This document shows positions 49,174 to 58,227 of a DNA stretch of 58,907 nt, piece after piece (the first letter of the stretch is position 1; each line of letters begins with the position of its first letter). Origin of the DNA: Anaerohalosphaeraceae bacterium. Lineage in GTDB: Bacteria > Planctomycetota > Phycisphaerae > Sedimentisphaerales > UBA12454. Location of the stretch: positions 1 through 58,907 of the forward strand of contig JAIORA010000033.1 of assembly GCA_021108375.1 (NCBI GenBank). The letters run 5' to 3'. The notes under the pieces were generated by a model. The model saw only the letters and a program-made list of their open reading frames with translations. It was not told where the DNA came from and did no database searches. Position numbers and translations under genes: made by a program.

Positions 49174-50586
49174 CTATACTTTCGTCTTTGGCGTCTGGTT
49201 CTCTATATTTTGAACATCTCCACAAAGCAACTTGTTCCACGTATCCGTTATAGATACTAACTGCTCAATTGTTTCGTCCATACCTGTTCTGCTTTTTATT
49301 GGCTGAACAAGAAATTCCGCTACCCTGTCTATCAGAGCGATTGCTCCGTCAATTTTTTTATTGCTGCCGTACGCAAAGGCTCCGATATTTATCAAATCTT
49401 CAGCGTCGAGATAAGTCGCGTATATTTCCCTCAATTGCTTCGCTGCCTTTTGGTGTTTCGCACTGGCCACTGCCGGCATAAGTCTGCTCACGCTTGCCAG
49501 AATATCCACCGCCGGAAAGTGTCCTCTGTCAGCCAGTTTTCTTGACAGCACGATATGTCCATCTAACAAACTCCTCGCACTGTCTGCTACAGGGTCGTTC
49601 AGGTCGTCGTTTTCAGCCAGCACCGTAAGTATCCCGGTTATGCTTCCGCTCTTTGCGCATCCAAGCCTTTCGACAAGCCTTGGCATCAGCGAAAACACAC
49701 TTGGGCAGTAGCCTTTCGTCGCTGGCGGCTCACCCGCTGCCAGCCCGATTTCCCGCTGAGCCTGTGCGAACCTTGTAAACGAGTCCATCATAAACAGCAC
49801 GTCCCTGCCTTTATCCCTGAAATACTCTGCCACTGTTACCGCAACGAAGGCGGCCTTCATTCTTTGTATTGGCGGCGAATCGGAAGTCGCCACGATGATA
49901 ACGCTTTTCCTGAGTCCTTCTTCGCCGAGGTCGTTTTCCAAAAACTCTCGAACCTCTCTGCCTCTTTCGCCTATCAGCGCAACGACGTTAACATCGGCTT
50001 CGCTGGAGTTGGCCATATCACCTAACAAAACGCTCTTGCCCACTCCGCTTCCGGAAAAAATCCCAAACCGCTGTCCTTTCGCGCACGTCAAAATCCCGTC
50101 AATCGACCGTATCCCCAGCGATAATGGCTGCGTAATTTTCTCTCTTGTCATTGCTGGCGGACTCGTCGCGTCCAGCATCCTTTTTTCTGTTCCAACTAAT
50201 GGCCCCTTACCATCTATCGGTCGGCCTAATCCGTTAAGCACTCTCCCAAGCACATCTTCGCCCATGCTTATCGCTCTTGGCTTGTGCACTGCCGTTACCG
50301 TATCGCCGGGCGAGATACCTTCCACATATTCTAATGGCAGAAGTATCAGCCGATGTTCGTGAAAACCGACTACTTCAGCCTTTACTGCCTGGCCGTCCTG
50401 GAGCTTAATTTTGCACATTCCCCCCAGCGCCATTTTGGGTCCGTTAGATTCGACGGTAAGCCCGGAGACTTTCGTTACAGCCCCTCTGCATCCTAACAGA
50501 TTCACTGCGCTGAGAGCAGAATGAAACCCATCGAAATCTATCAAGCCCTTTTTTTCTATCAGATTGTCAGTGTTGTTTGATACCAT
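49174..50586 (-). CDS. fliI: Flagellar export ATPase FliI
   Basis: The F1-beta-like hexameric ATPase of the export apparatus (470 aa from ATG 50586). Walker A is GIFSGSGVGKS, followed by VALIGERGREVREFLENDLG, the Walker B region DVLFMMDSFTRFAQAQREIG and LAAGEPPATKGYCPSVFSLM. The frame extends 77 codons further upstream, but those residues come from the repeat block and do not match FliI, so MVSNNTDN is taken as the start. Its ribosome site (GGAATG, ~14 bases away) is weak. fliJ follows directly. Confidence 0.94.
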   Translation of the reverse strand: MVSNNTDNLIEKKGLIDFDGFHSALSAVNLLGCRGAVTKVSGLTVESNGPKMALGGMCKIKLQDGQAVKAEVVGFHEHRLILLPLEYVEGISPGDTVTAVHKPRAISMGEDVLGRVLNGLGRPIDGKGPLVGTEKRMLDATSPPAMTREKITQPLSLGIRSIDGILTCAKGQRFGIFSGSGVGKSVLLGDMANSSEADVNVVALIGERGREVREFLENDLGEEGLRKSVIIVATSDSPPIQRMKAAFVAVTVAEYFRDKGRDVLFMMDSFTRFAQAQREIGLAAGEPPATKGYCPSVFSLMPRLVERLGCAKSGSITGILTVLAENDDLNDPVADSARSLLDGHIVLSRKLADRGHFPAVDILASVSRLMPAVASAKHQKAAKQLREIYATYLDAEDLINIGAFAYGSNKKIDGAIALIDRVAEFLVQPIKSRTGMDETIEQLVSITDTWNKLLCGDVQNIENQTPKTKV

Positions 50587-51057
50587 AAATTTTGTATTTT
50601 CATTCCTTGCTAACCGTTCAGAAGCCGAGTAGCAGAAGCTGCCGGATAATCTTTCATTTAGTCCCGATTCATCGGGATTCGTGCTTTCGAATGGCTTATA
50701 TCTTTCATTTCGCCCTTTAGCCCGTAGAGCCTGCCCTGAGCGAAGCCGAATGGGTCTTGTCCTGCGGGTTGTTGCATATTTTTCTATTCTGTCCGCACAA
50801 GACTCTGTCATTCCCACGAAAGTGGGAATCCATTTTTTTACTTTTTTAAAATCTGTGTTTATCAGTGTCTATCTGTGGCTAATTTTTCTGTCATACCCGC
50901 GGAAGCGGGTATCCATTTTTCTGTATTTCTTTTTTTCCTCTGTGAACTCTGTGTTCTCTGTGGCTATAAATAATCCGTGTCTAAATAAATCTCGGCCAAA
51001 GGCCGAATCCACAACTCAAAACTAAAGACTCATAACTCATAACTATACTTATGTGCT
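50587..51057. repeat. Repeat block between fliH and fliI
   Basis: 470 bases without a gene inside an operon that is normally contiguous. Elements seen: 'gaagccgagtagcagaagctgccgga' (50621-50646), CCCGATTCATCGGG (50664-50677), a 'tagcccgtagagcctgccctgagc' type with its arm (50720-50770), TTCCCACGAAAGTGGGAA (50811-50828), TACCCGCGGAAGCGGGTA (50894-50911), 'cggccaaaggccg' (50993-51005) and 'ctcaaaactaaagactcata' tracts. Confidence 0.6.
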
Positions 51058-51627
51058 TTAAGGCACGAGAGCTTTTCCAATTTGTTCAAGGTGTTCTTCC
51101 ATTTGCGATTTTATACTTCCTTTCGGGCTTTCGATAACGAACTCAGCTTTGCCGATACTAACATCTTCTACCAAATTCGCTCCTTTAAATTCGCCGATTT
51201 CCGCATTCTGCATTGCTTTCTTAAAATCGAGCATATCCTGCGGATTCAATCGCACCGTTATTTCGCCGCTGATAGCAGAATTTTCCAACGCCGCCTTTAT
51301 CATTTCCTGTATATCGTAATCTTTGTCTTCTACTTTTTTTATCAGTATCTTCCGGGCAATCTCAATCACCAGCCTGGCAATTTCTACCTTATGATTAGCA
51401 ACCATTTCGCTTTGATACTTATTAAGTTTGCTGATTAGTCCCTGCGTTTTTCCGCACAGGTCTTTAAACGAATTTTCTTGAGCGTTCAATTCTGCCTGCG
51501 TCGCGTTTTGCCCTACACCAGCCGGGGACTGCTGTTCTGCTGCTCCAGCCGCCGCTGGTATTTTTTTTGAATACTCCTGTAATACACTTACAGAGCCGAT
51601 AGATTTGGAAAAGCTTATTGCCGGCAT
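51058..51627 (-). CDS. fliH: Flagellar export regulator FliH
   Basis: The peripheral stalk that anchors FliI to the C-ring (189 aa). An Ala/Gln-rich N-terminal part is followed by the helical KVEIARLVIEIARKILIKKV and the C-terminal domain with ISGEITVRLNPQDMLDFKKA, VEDVSIGKAEFVIESPKGSI, the FliH/HrpE pattern. It sits directly after fliG (4 bases) and before fliI across the repeat block. Confidence 0.88.
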   Translation of the reverse strand: MPAISFSKSIGSVSVLQEYSKKIPAAAGAAEQQSPAGVGQNATQAELNAQENSFKDLCGKTQGLISKLNKYQSEMVANHKVEIARLVIEIARKILIKKVEDKDYDIQEMIKAALENSAISGEITVRLNPQDMLDFKKAMQNAEIGEFKGANLVEDVSIGKAEFVIESPKGSIKSQMEEHLEQIGKALVP

Positions 51628-51631
51628 TGTA

Positions 51632-52618
51632 TTAATCTTCTATAAAGTTTAATTGACCTTTTTCGTTCATCTCTTTGAGCTTATCAACAATTTCTGCTTT
51701 TGCGTCTTCAATATCGCTCTTGACTGGCGAAGACATCAGTCCCGTTTCTTCATCAACGCTCGCTGCCGCTCGTTCTGAGATATTGGATTTTATCTTTTTC
51801 GTTATCACCTCGTCAGCTTTGACCAGTGCAAGTGCCAGCTTTTGCGAATCCACATCCTTTAAAACTTCCTGTAGCGTTCGGTCTACAATTTGCGGAATAT
51901 CGTCCCAGATTACCATCAGGTTGGTTATCATTTGCCCTGCCTGGTCGTCTTTTTCGTTTATATTTTTCAGCAGTCCATCCCTGATTTCGCCGCTAAGTCC
52001 CCTCAGCATCACCGCAACTTTTCTAAGCGACTGTTCCTGCCCGGCAGTCTCGTTTTCCCCAGCGGATTCGAGCTTATTACAGACAACCTGCGCGATTCTC
52101 GTTTTCGCTTCGTCGCCTGCCGTATCAGTCCCGGCCATTCTCGTAACGGCACTCAGCCGCAATCCCTCATCAAGCATACCGAGAACTTCCGTCGCTTTTT
52201 TCGCGGGCAATTCCGACAGCACAACCGCCACAGCTTGCGGGTGCTCGTCTTGCAATGCCCACACAAGTTCTTTCGACCCCGCCGCTCGTACCGCCATAAA
52301 CGGGTCTTTTTTCTGCAGCAGATTTCCGATTTGCATCTGAATTTCCTCAGCCTTTTCCTGTCCGACCGAGCTGTTCAGCACGTTGCTGAGAAATCCCTGT
52401 AGATGAAAACCTCCTTTGCCTTCCAGCGAATTGCAGAATTGTTTTGTAACTTCCGTACTTCCCGGCGAGTTTCTCAATCCGTTAGCGTCGAGATACGATG
52501 CCTCAACTACTATCTCCTGAACCGTTTTGCTGTCAACATCTTTGAGTAGCTCCGCTGCCGTCGTTGCGTCAAGACTCATCAATAGTATCGCCGCTTTTTG
52601 TCTGCCTGTCAGAGCCAC
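51632..52618 (-). CDS. fliG: Flagellar motor switch protein FliG
   Basis: The rotor protein that contacts the stator (328 aa, normal). The N-terminal domain has LTGRQKAAILLMSLDATTAA; the middle domain has the EHPQ motif (LQDEHPQAVAVVLSELPAKK); the C-terminal domain carries the charged torque helix region (LVKADEVITKKIKSNISERA). It starts one base after the end of fliF and is followed by fliH, the conserved order. Confidence 0.95.
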   Translation of the reverse strand: MALTGRQKAAILLMSLDATTAAELLKDVDSKTVQEIVVEASYLDANGLRNSPGSTEVTKQFCNSLEGKGGFHLQGFLSNVLNSSVGQEKAEEIQMQIGNLLQKKDPFMAVRAAGSKELVWALQDEHPQAVAVVLSELPAKKATEVLGMLDEGLRLSAVTRMAGTDTAGDEAKTRIAQVVCNKLESAGENETAGQEQSLRKVAVMLRGLSGEIRDGLLKNINEKDDQAGQMITNLMVIWDDIPQIVDRTLQEVLKDVDSQKLALALVKADEVITKKIKSNISERAAASVDEETGLMSSPVKSDIEDAKAEIVDKLKEMNEKGQLNFIED

Positions 52619-54136
52619 TTACGCTACTCCTTTATCATCGAGCCAACTTGCAAATAGTTGTTTAACCTGTTCCGGGTTACGTTTTAAGCTCTTGGAAATT
52701 TGCTTTCTCAGCAGTAATGATTCTGAAACCGCATCTCCTGCCTCAGCCGAATTTCCGCTTGTTCCTCCAGAGCTGATTTGAGCAATATCAAAATCGGCAC
52801 CTGCTGTGCCAGCCTTCTTTTTAGCACCGCTAAACATTTTCAGCACAACAAGCGCACAAACCGCCATTATTCCTAGGGAACCTTGCTTTGCAATCGCCAC
52901 AAAATCCAGTCCCGCTTCCTGCTGGGTATCAATCAGCGACTCTGCCGGGCGGTTAAATTTCACATCAACAACTTTCAGACCGTTCTCAGCAAGTTTTGGC
53001 CCGACAGCCCTTTTTATTATTTCCTCAACCTCAGCCATTTCCATTATCTTTTGACCAGCCTGTACGGTTTCAGCCGCCGCTTCCTCTTCGCCTTCAATTT
53101 TTTCCTTTACCGGCACAGACAAATCCACAAACGCCGCAACCGTCAGCGACAGTATCTCGCCCGGCAGCTCCACGGTCTGCTGAACCGTTTTCGGAACGGA
53201 ATATTCGGTTAAGATAGTTTCGCCTTTTTTCGCCTGTCCACTGCCACCACCGGTTTCGGATTCACTTTTAATCTCTTCTTTCGAGGGTACTTTCTTGCTC
53301 TCGTCATATATCTCTTTGGCAGTGTTACTGCTGGTCATATCGATGTCGGCACTAATTTTAACCATCGCTCTGCCTGGTCCAAGCACCGCAACAAGCATAT
53401 CCTCAACTTTATCCGCAAGGTTCTGCTCGACCCGTTCCCTGTAATCGGCAACTGTCCCCGCGCCTCTGCCTGCTCCGGCATCCGATTCGTCTGAAAGTAA
53501 TCTGCCCTGACTATCGATAACCGTAACTTTCTCTGCGCTCAGTCCTTCAACACTGCCCGCTACAATATGCGTTATCGCCGAGATGTTCAGTGCGGTAATT
53601 CGGTAGCCGGGTTTTATTCTCAGCACGATTGAAGCACTCGTCAGGTCCTGCTGCTTGGCAAAGAGCGTGCTTTCGGGAGTTACAATATGTATCCTCGCGT
53701 GGTCGATTCCGTCAATCATCTGTATGCTCCTGGCCAACTCATTTTGCAGAGCACGTTTAAGATTGACGTTCTGAACGAATGGGCTGATACCTATTTTTTC
53801 TTCATCGAATATGCCATACCCTTTTTGGCTGTCGCCCGGCAGGCCTTCTTTTGCCATATCGAGTCTTAGCTGTGCGACATTTTTTTTCGGTGCGTATATT
53901 GTAGTTCCGCTATTGCTTAGCTTGTAAGGTATATCCTGTTCGCTGATTTTGTCCGTAATCTTGCCGGCCTCTTCCGGGTCGAGTCCCGAATACAAAACTT
54001 TCATATCTGGCCGTTGCGCCCAATACGCCAGCAAGCCGCATATAAGAACGAAACTTAAAACAGTCGCTACCAGCAAGGCCCGCTGCATAACGCCCACACT
54101 CTGCCATACAACCTGTATTTTCTGCCAAAATTTCAT
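52619..54136 (-). CDS. fliF: Flagellar MS-ring protein FliF
   Basis: The inner-membrane MS ring (505 aa). First membrane helix at ~19-40 (LLVATVLSFVLICGLLAYWA), the YscJ-like domain with MKVLYSGLDPEEAGKITDKI and NELARSIQMIDGIDHARIHI, the ring-building domains to ~410, a second membrane helix (~435-455) and the C-terminal FliG-binding tail LKRNPEQVKQLFASWLDD. It lies between fliE (beyond a repeat spacer) and fliG. Confidence 0.96.
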   Translation of the reverse strand: MKFWQKIQVVWQSVGVMQRALLVATVLSFVLICGLLAYWAQRPDMKVLYSGLDPEEAGKITDKISEQDIPYKLSNSGTTIYAPKKNVAQLRLDMAKEGLPGDSQKGYGIFDEEKIGISPFVQNVNLKRALQNELARSIQMIDGIDHARIHIVTPESTLFAKQQDLTSASIVLRIKPGYRITALNISAITHIVAGSVEGLSAEKVTVIDSQGRLLSDESDAGAGRGAGTVADYRERVEQNLADKVEDMLVAVLGPGRAMVKISADIDMTSSNTAKEIYDESKKVPSKEEIKSESETGGGSGQAKKGETILTEYSVPKTVQQTVELPGEILSLTVAAFVDLSVPVKEKIEGEEEAAAETVQAGQKIMEMAEVEEIIKRAVGPKLAENGLKVVDVKFNRPAESLIDTQQEAGLDFVAIAKQGSLGIMAVCALVVLKMFSGAKKKAGTAGADFDIAQISSGGTSGNSAEAGDAVSESLLLRKQISKSLKRNPEQVKQLFASWLDDKGVA

Positions 54137-54381
54137 TTAGTATCAATCCCGATTAACAAATGCTTTATGATATTCTTTGTATTTTTTAATCTGTGTAATC
54201 TGCGTAATCAGTGTTTAAATAATTCGTGATAATCTGTGTTTATCAGTGTCCATCTGTGGCTAATTTTTTTTGTCATACCCGCGAAAGCGGGTATCCATTT
54301 TTCTGTATTTTGTTTTTTAATCAGTGTAATCCGCGTAATCAGTGTTTAAATAATTTGTGTTCATTCGTGGTTAATTATTTT
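54137..54381. repeat. Repeat spacer between fliE and fliF
   Basis: Holds a nearly duplicated 'gtgtaatc(t/c)gcgtaatcagtgtttaaataat' pair (54195-54223 and 54325-54355), a 'gtgtttatcagtgtccatctgtggctaa' type (54236-54263) and TACCCGCGAAAGCGGGTA (54276-54293). No gene is present. Confidence 0.55.
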
Positions 54382-54690
54382 TTATAAAGGCATATTCATT
54401 GTTTGTTTATACGCTTCAATAAGTTTGTTTCTGACTCCGACTAACAGTTTAAAGCTCATATCAGCCTTTGCGACCGATGATACCACCGAGGTAATGTCCT
54501 CGTTTTTGCCGCTGAGCATATCCTTAATGGACACATCCGATTCGTGCTGAAGTTCGTTAACTTTGGATAGTTGCTCACCGATTTTTTTAGCCGTTTCAGC
54601 AAAGCCGCTGTCGGCGTTACCACTTTTAGCTGCTGCCGGGAATTTTGTGTCTATCGCGATAGAATTTACATTAGCATTTAAGTTTATCAT
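54382..54690 (-). CDS. fliE: Hook-basal body complex protein FliE
   Basis: The MS-ring/rod junction protein (102 aa). The C-terminal half shows the family pattern: VNELQHESDVSIKDMLSGKN, then VVSSVAKADMSFKLLVGVRN and KLIEAYKQTMNMPL. Size and position in flgB-flgC-fliE-fliF order are standard, although repeat blocks lie on both sides. Confidence 0.92.
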   Translation of the reverse strand: MINLNANVNSIAIDTKFPAAAKSGNADSGFAETAKKIGEQLSKVNELQHESDVSIKDMLSGKNEDITSVVSSVAKADMSFKLLVGVRNKLIEAYKQTMNMPL

Positions 54691-54922
54691 TTTTTATATC
54701 CATCCCTTTCATATTGTTTATCATATTCGCATCGCCGTTTAGCCTCGGCCGGTACGGCCGAGTTATTTAGCCCCCTGATGAATCAGGGGGTTGTTGTCAT
54801 TGCGAGGCCTTTTAAGGCCGTGGCAATCTTATTTTTTTCTTTGTGGCTATCAATTTTTTAATCCGTGTAATCCTTCGGCTACGCTCAGGACAAGCCTGTG
54901 AAATCAGTGTTTAAATAATTTA
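54691..54922. repeat. Repeat spacer between flgC and fliE
   Basis: Contains a 'tagccccctgatgaatcagggggttgttg' hairpin (54768-54797), a 'gtcattgcgaggccttttaaggccgtggcaatct' type (54798-54830) and other fragments. There is no coding potential. Confidence 0.55.
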
Positions 54923-55327
54923 TCATTTTAACAGTTCGAGTGTCGTTTCTATCATACTCTGATACCGTTTCAGTATTGCCGCGTTAGCCTGGTATGTTTT
55001 CGTTGCGATATTGAGGTTTATCATTTCTGTTGGCAGGCTGACGTTTGGCATTTCGACATATCCCTGCTCATCCGCGTTGGGATGGCCGGGGCGTAGAATT
55101 CTCGGCAGACTACTCGCATCGGTTGTGATTTCTTCGATGCTGACTCCGCCTATCCCGTCATCGCTTGCTTTCAGGAGTGCTTCGACCCTTCGGTAAGGCT
55201 CGCCAGTACCGTCATCGGTAGTTTGGGCGTTGGCAACGTTTGAAGATATTAGCGATATATTTTTTTCCTGAGCACGTAGCCCGGACACTGCTATATCAAT
55301 CGCACCGAAACTCGTATTAACTTCCAT
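54923..55327 (-). CDS. flgC: Flagellar basal-body rod protein FlgC
   Basis: A proximal rod subunit (134 aa, normal). It starts FGAIDIAVSGLRAQEKNISL with the axial motif SSNVANAQTTDDGTGEPYRR, and its C-terminus is VSLPTEMINLNIATKTYQAN then AAILKRYQSMIETTLELL. It follows flgB by about 50 bases. Confidence 0.95.
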   Translation of the reverse strand: MEVNTSFGAIDIAVSGLRAQEKNISLISSNVANAQTTDDGTGEPYRRVEALLKASDDGIGGVSIEEITTDASSLPRILRPGHPNADEQGYVEMPNVSLPTEMINLNIATKTYQANAAILKRYQSMIETTLELLK

Positions 55328-55379
55328 TTTTTTTCATCCCTTATACCTAAACCCAAAACTAAATAGTACCTTGCAGGTA

Positions 55380-55730
55380 CTATTTAACGCTCATCGCCAT
55401 TTCTATTTGGCTGTACTTTTTTTGTAGTAGTCGAATATATGTTTTGTGTCTCAGGGTATTTTTCACCATTTCGCCGACTTCCCTTTCGAGCGAGACATCA
55501 TTGCCGTTAGATTTAACAGTCGTTTGTTTTGGCTGATGGAGTCGGGCATTGAGTTCATCGAAGTCAACCTTGCCATCTGAATCCATCGCTTTGGACAGCA
55601 TTTCTTTGAAGTTGACATCGAATCTTCGATATCCGGGCGTGTTCATATTGGCAACGTTGTTAGCGATTGCTTTCTGGCGCAGATTTTCCGCGTTTATGCC
55701 GGCCTCGATTATTTCAAATATCTTACTCAT
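55380..55730 (-). CDS. flgB: Flagellar basal-body rod protein FlgB
   Basis: A proximal rod subunit (116 aa). The axial motif NLRQKAIANNVANMNTPGYR is complete, and VSLEREVGEMVKNTLRHKTY near the C-terminus is typical. AAAGGA lies before the ATG. It is the first gene of the basal-body operon behind a sigma-54 promoter. Confidence 0.95.
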   Translation of the reverse strand: MSKIFEIIEAGINAENLRQKAIANNVANMNTPGYRRFDVNFKEMLSKAMDSDGKVDFDELNARLHQPKQTTVKSNGNDVSLEREVGEMVKNTLRHKTYIRLLQKKYSQIEMAMSVK

Positions 55731-55786
55731 TTCGCTAAAATCCTTTTTCGCTAAACAAAAAGCGCAACGGTTTTCATATATAGATG

Positions 55787-55802
55787 AGCAATAATCGTGC
55801 CA
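55787..55802 (-). promoter_or_regulatory. Sigma-54 promoter of the flgB operon
   Basis: Minus strand TGGCACG-atta-TTGCT, a full consensus match. The predicted start near 55776 gives a 46-base leader to the flgB ATG at 55730. Confidence 0.92.
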
Positions 55803-56356
55803 ACGCCCTGTTTTTGCGACTTCAAGGCCATAATCGCTAATTTTGAGCCAAAAACAGCTAATTTGATAATGTCCTGAGTGTTGCTGATGTTTTCAGGTGT
55901 AAGATTTTTTTACACCATTCACAACGTTAAAAGCCGAGCGACGTAAGTCGCCGGAATAGTTAGTCTCACATTTACAACTGTGGGGTTTCCCCTTTTCGAC
56001 CGCAGGTCGAATGTTTAACCCCCAGGCAAGTCTGGGGGTTGTTATCATTGCAAGGCGGTTTCATCGCCGTGGCAATCTATCTTTTTCATCTGTGTTTATC
56101 AGTGTCCATCTGTGGCAAAATAATAAAATTGGTCTCGGCCAAAGGCCGAATCCACAACTAAGAACTCAAAACTAAAGACTCAAAACTATCTCTGTGGTGA
56201 GTAAAGGCCAAATACGGAAATTTTTTCCTACCCCTCAGGACGATATTTCCTATTCGCCGGTTATTTGGTTGGTCTCTTGATTTTTTGGTATCGGCACTAT
56301 GACGTTAAGTCTTTTATTTACAAAGGTTTAATTTTTTTGTTTTCAGAGCCAAATTC
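55803..56356. repeat. Divergent spacer with repeats between flgB and fliK promoters
   Basis: No gene. The left ~120 bases are unique sequence that may hold activator sites. Repeats follow: 'aaaagccgagcgacgtaagtcgccgga' (55930-55956), 'tttaacccccaggcaagtctgggggttg' (56014-56041), 'tcattgcaaggcgg...gtggcaatct' (56046-56078), 'gtgtttatcagtgtccatctgtggc' (56091-56115), 'cggccaaaggccg' (56136-56148) and 'actcaaaactaaagactcaa' tracts. Confidence 0.55.
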
Positions 56357-56372
56357 TGGCACAGTCCTTGCT
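56357..56372 (+). promoter_or_regulatory. Sigma-54 promoter of fliK
   Basis: TGGCACA-gtcc-TTGCT, a consensus match with exact spacing. The expected start falls at 56383-56385, that is, at or next to the A of the fliK ATG. Confidence 0.9.
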
Positions 56373-56384
56373 CAGTTATAAATT

Positions 56385-58148
56385 ATGAATATAGATATTG
56401 ACTTCCTCGCAATTTCGTCCAGGCAGCAGTCGCAGTCCAAAAATGGCTGTAATTTGTTTGCTGGTTCAGACTCAGCTGAGGGGCAATCTTTCAAAGATTC
56501 CCTAAACGCTGTCCAATCTCCCGATTTATCGAACTCCAGAGTCGACAGCGACAAGGCTGGCAAAAAGGATTTGACTCAACCCCAGGATAGAGATGACAGC
56601 GAAGTTTCCAGGCCCGAAAGAGACGAAAAGGACGATTCCGTTACCGATAATTCCCAGGAAAAGTCCGAAGAGAAAAATCCTGATAACAGCCAGCTCGTTT
56701 CTCCGGAAGTTCAGGCCCTTTTGGACAATCCGGCAGCGGATAAGGAGGCCGCTGATATTTCCACAGATTTATCTGACGCGATAAAAATGCCTCAGGGAAC
56801 ACCTGCTGACGTACAAATCAATGCTCAGGAACCATTGTTATCTCCGGTAGATACTGTTAAATCTGCCGCGGCCGATGACGGGTTGCAGGCATTAAAAGTA
56901 CTCCAAATACCGCAAGAGTCTGAACATCCCGGAATAATTCGGGATGTCTCAGGCGAGTCCACCCCAAAAGATATAGCGCAGAACACCGCTAATACGGCGT
57001 TAGAAGGCATTGAGAGCAATCTTGACAACAAGCTGGCTGAGATGGTTGTTCCCGCTGGGCCAGGCGAGATTCCTGTCGAAACAGTACCTCTGGAAAATGT
57101 GCCGGTACGAGATGTTCCGGCTGGCGAATCATCAGATTCAGGCCCTCTCAAAATTCCTGGACAGCTTCGCCGTACGTTTAATAATATCCAAACTCCGCAA
57201 GAGCCTGTCGCAACCCCGCTAACTCCTGAAGTATCAACAACTTCTGAAATGCCGACAGTTGCATCACCGCAGGCTCAGGCCGCAGAAGACAAAACGCAAC
57301 TCTCTATCCAGCAGGGTGCTAAGGTTAGTGAGAATGCCGCCAGCGAGCCTGCTGTGCCTGTTATAAAGGAAACAGCGGTTAGTAATGATGAACGCAATCA
57401 GGTGAAAACCGATTTTTTAAATACCAAAAATTCCGACTCTGGAACAGCTAAACCCTTGGATTCGCAGGGGTTATCGTTTGGCGAGATTGCGAGCAAAACA
57501 GCTTCACTTCAGCCGCAAACGGTGGATAAGGCGGCAGATAATCGTGAAATTTTGCCTGCTGACAGTGATTTTGAGCTAAAAGTTGAGACATCAGGCCAGG
57601 AAAATATAGATGATTCAATGCGAGGAATTAGTTCCGGCCGAAATTCGACGGCTGCGACCAGAGCCGCCGGAAACCTTGATTTTGCCAGCGATGTGAGAAA
57701 TCAGATTCAGGAATCGATACAAACCACTGTCAATGCAGGGAATAGACAGGTCGTTGTTCGTCTCAATCCCGCCGAGCTTGGCAGCGTTGCGATGAGATTT
57801 AACGAAAACCCCGATGGTATTGCCGGCATATTGCACGTCGATAATGACCAGACAAGGCAGCAAATTCAAAATGCTCTGCCTGAAATCATCCAAAATCTCC
57901 AAAATTCCGGCCTTTCTATCAAAAAAGTAGAGGTTGTGCTGACAAATCAACAAAATCAGTACGATTCAGAGGACAAATCATCGGCCTTCAATGGGGATTC
58001 AAACCCATCAACTCAAGGCGAGCAATCGTCGTCAAGTTCCGATAGAAGCGGGAGTTATGATATCTGGCCGGGTGGTGAAAACAGCTCAAATGAACCCGCA
58101 GGCGGGCAAAGATTTTCCGCTGATGGCGGCCTGAACCTACTGATTTAA
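56385..58148 (+). CDS. fliK: Flagellar hook-length control protein FliK
   Basis: The secreted hook-length ruler that triggers FlhB switching (587 aa). Residues 1-460 are polar and probably disordered, rich in Pro, Ser, Glu, Asp and Gln, typical of the ruler part. The C-terminal Flg_hook domain is clear at ~465-545: RQVVVRLNPAELGSVAMRFN and LPEIIQNLQNSGLSIKKVEV. The protein ends in a Ser/Gly-rich tail. The ATG at 56385 has no ribosome site and coincides with the predicted sigma-54 start point, so translation may be leaderless. The next in-frame alternatives also lack ribosome sites. Confidence 0.88.
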   Translation: MNIDIDFLAISSRQQSQSKNGCNLFAGSDSAEGQSFKDSLNAVQSPDLSNSRVDSDKAGKKDLTQPQDRDDSEVSRPERDEKDDSVTDNSQEKSEEKNPDNSQLVSPEVQALLDNPAADKEAADISTDLSDAIKMPQGTPADVQINAQEPLLSPVDTVKSAAADDGLQALKVLQIPQESEHPGIIRDVSGESTPKDIAQNTANTALEGIESNLDNKLAEMVVPAGPGEIPVETVPLENVPVRDVPAGESSDSGPLKIPGQLRRTFNNIQTPQEPVATPLTPEVSTTSEMPTVASPQAQAAEDKTQLSIQQGAKVSENAASEPAVPVIKETAVSNDERNQVKTDFLNTKNSDSGTAKPLDSQGLSFGEIASKTASLQPQTVDKAADNREILPADSDFELKVETSGQENIDDSMRGISSGRNSTAATRAAGNLDFASDVRNQIQESIQTTVNAGNRQVVVRLNPAELGSVAMRFNENPDGIAGILHVDNDQTRQQIQNALPEIIQNLQNSGLSIKKVEVVLTNQQNQYDSEDKSSAFNGDSNPSTQGEQSSSSSDRSGSYDIWPGGENSSNEPAGGQRFSADGGLNLLI

Positions 58149-58227
58149 GCCTTTTTAGCGGGATACAGGAGTTTTTTAGACACAGATTCCGCAGATTTCG
58201 CAGATTTTTTCAACACAAAAAATGTGC

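Noticed and set aside
50587-50817. 77-codon N-terminal extension of FliI
   Set aside because: The residues derive from the repeat block upstream and do not match the FliI family; MVSNNTDN at 50586 is the natural start.
42516-54300. Regular recurrence of TACCCGCGAAAGCGGGTA considered as a CRISPR array
   Set aside because: Copies are kilobases apart or separated by irregular distances, there are no spacers of uniform size and no cas genes.
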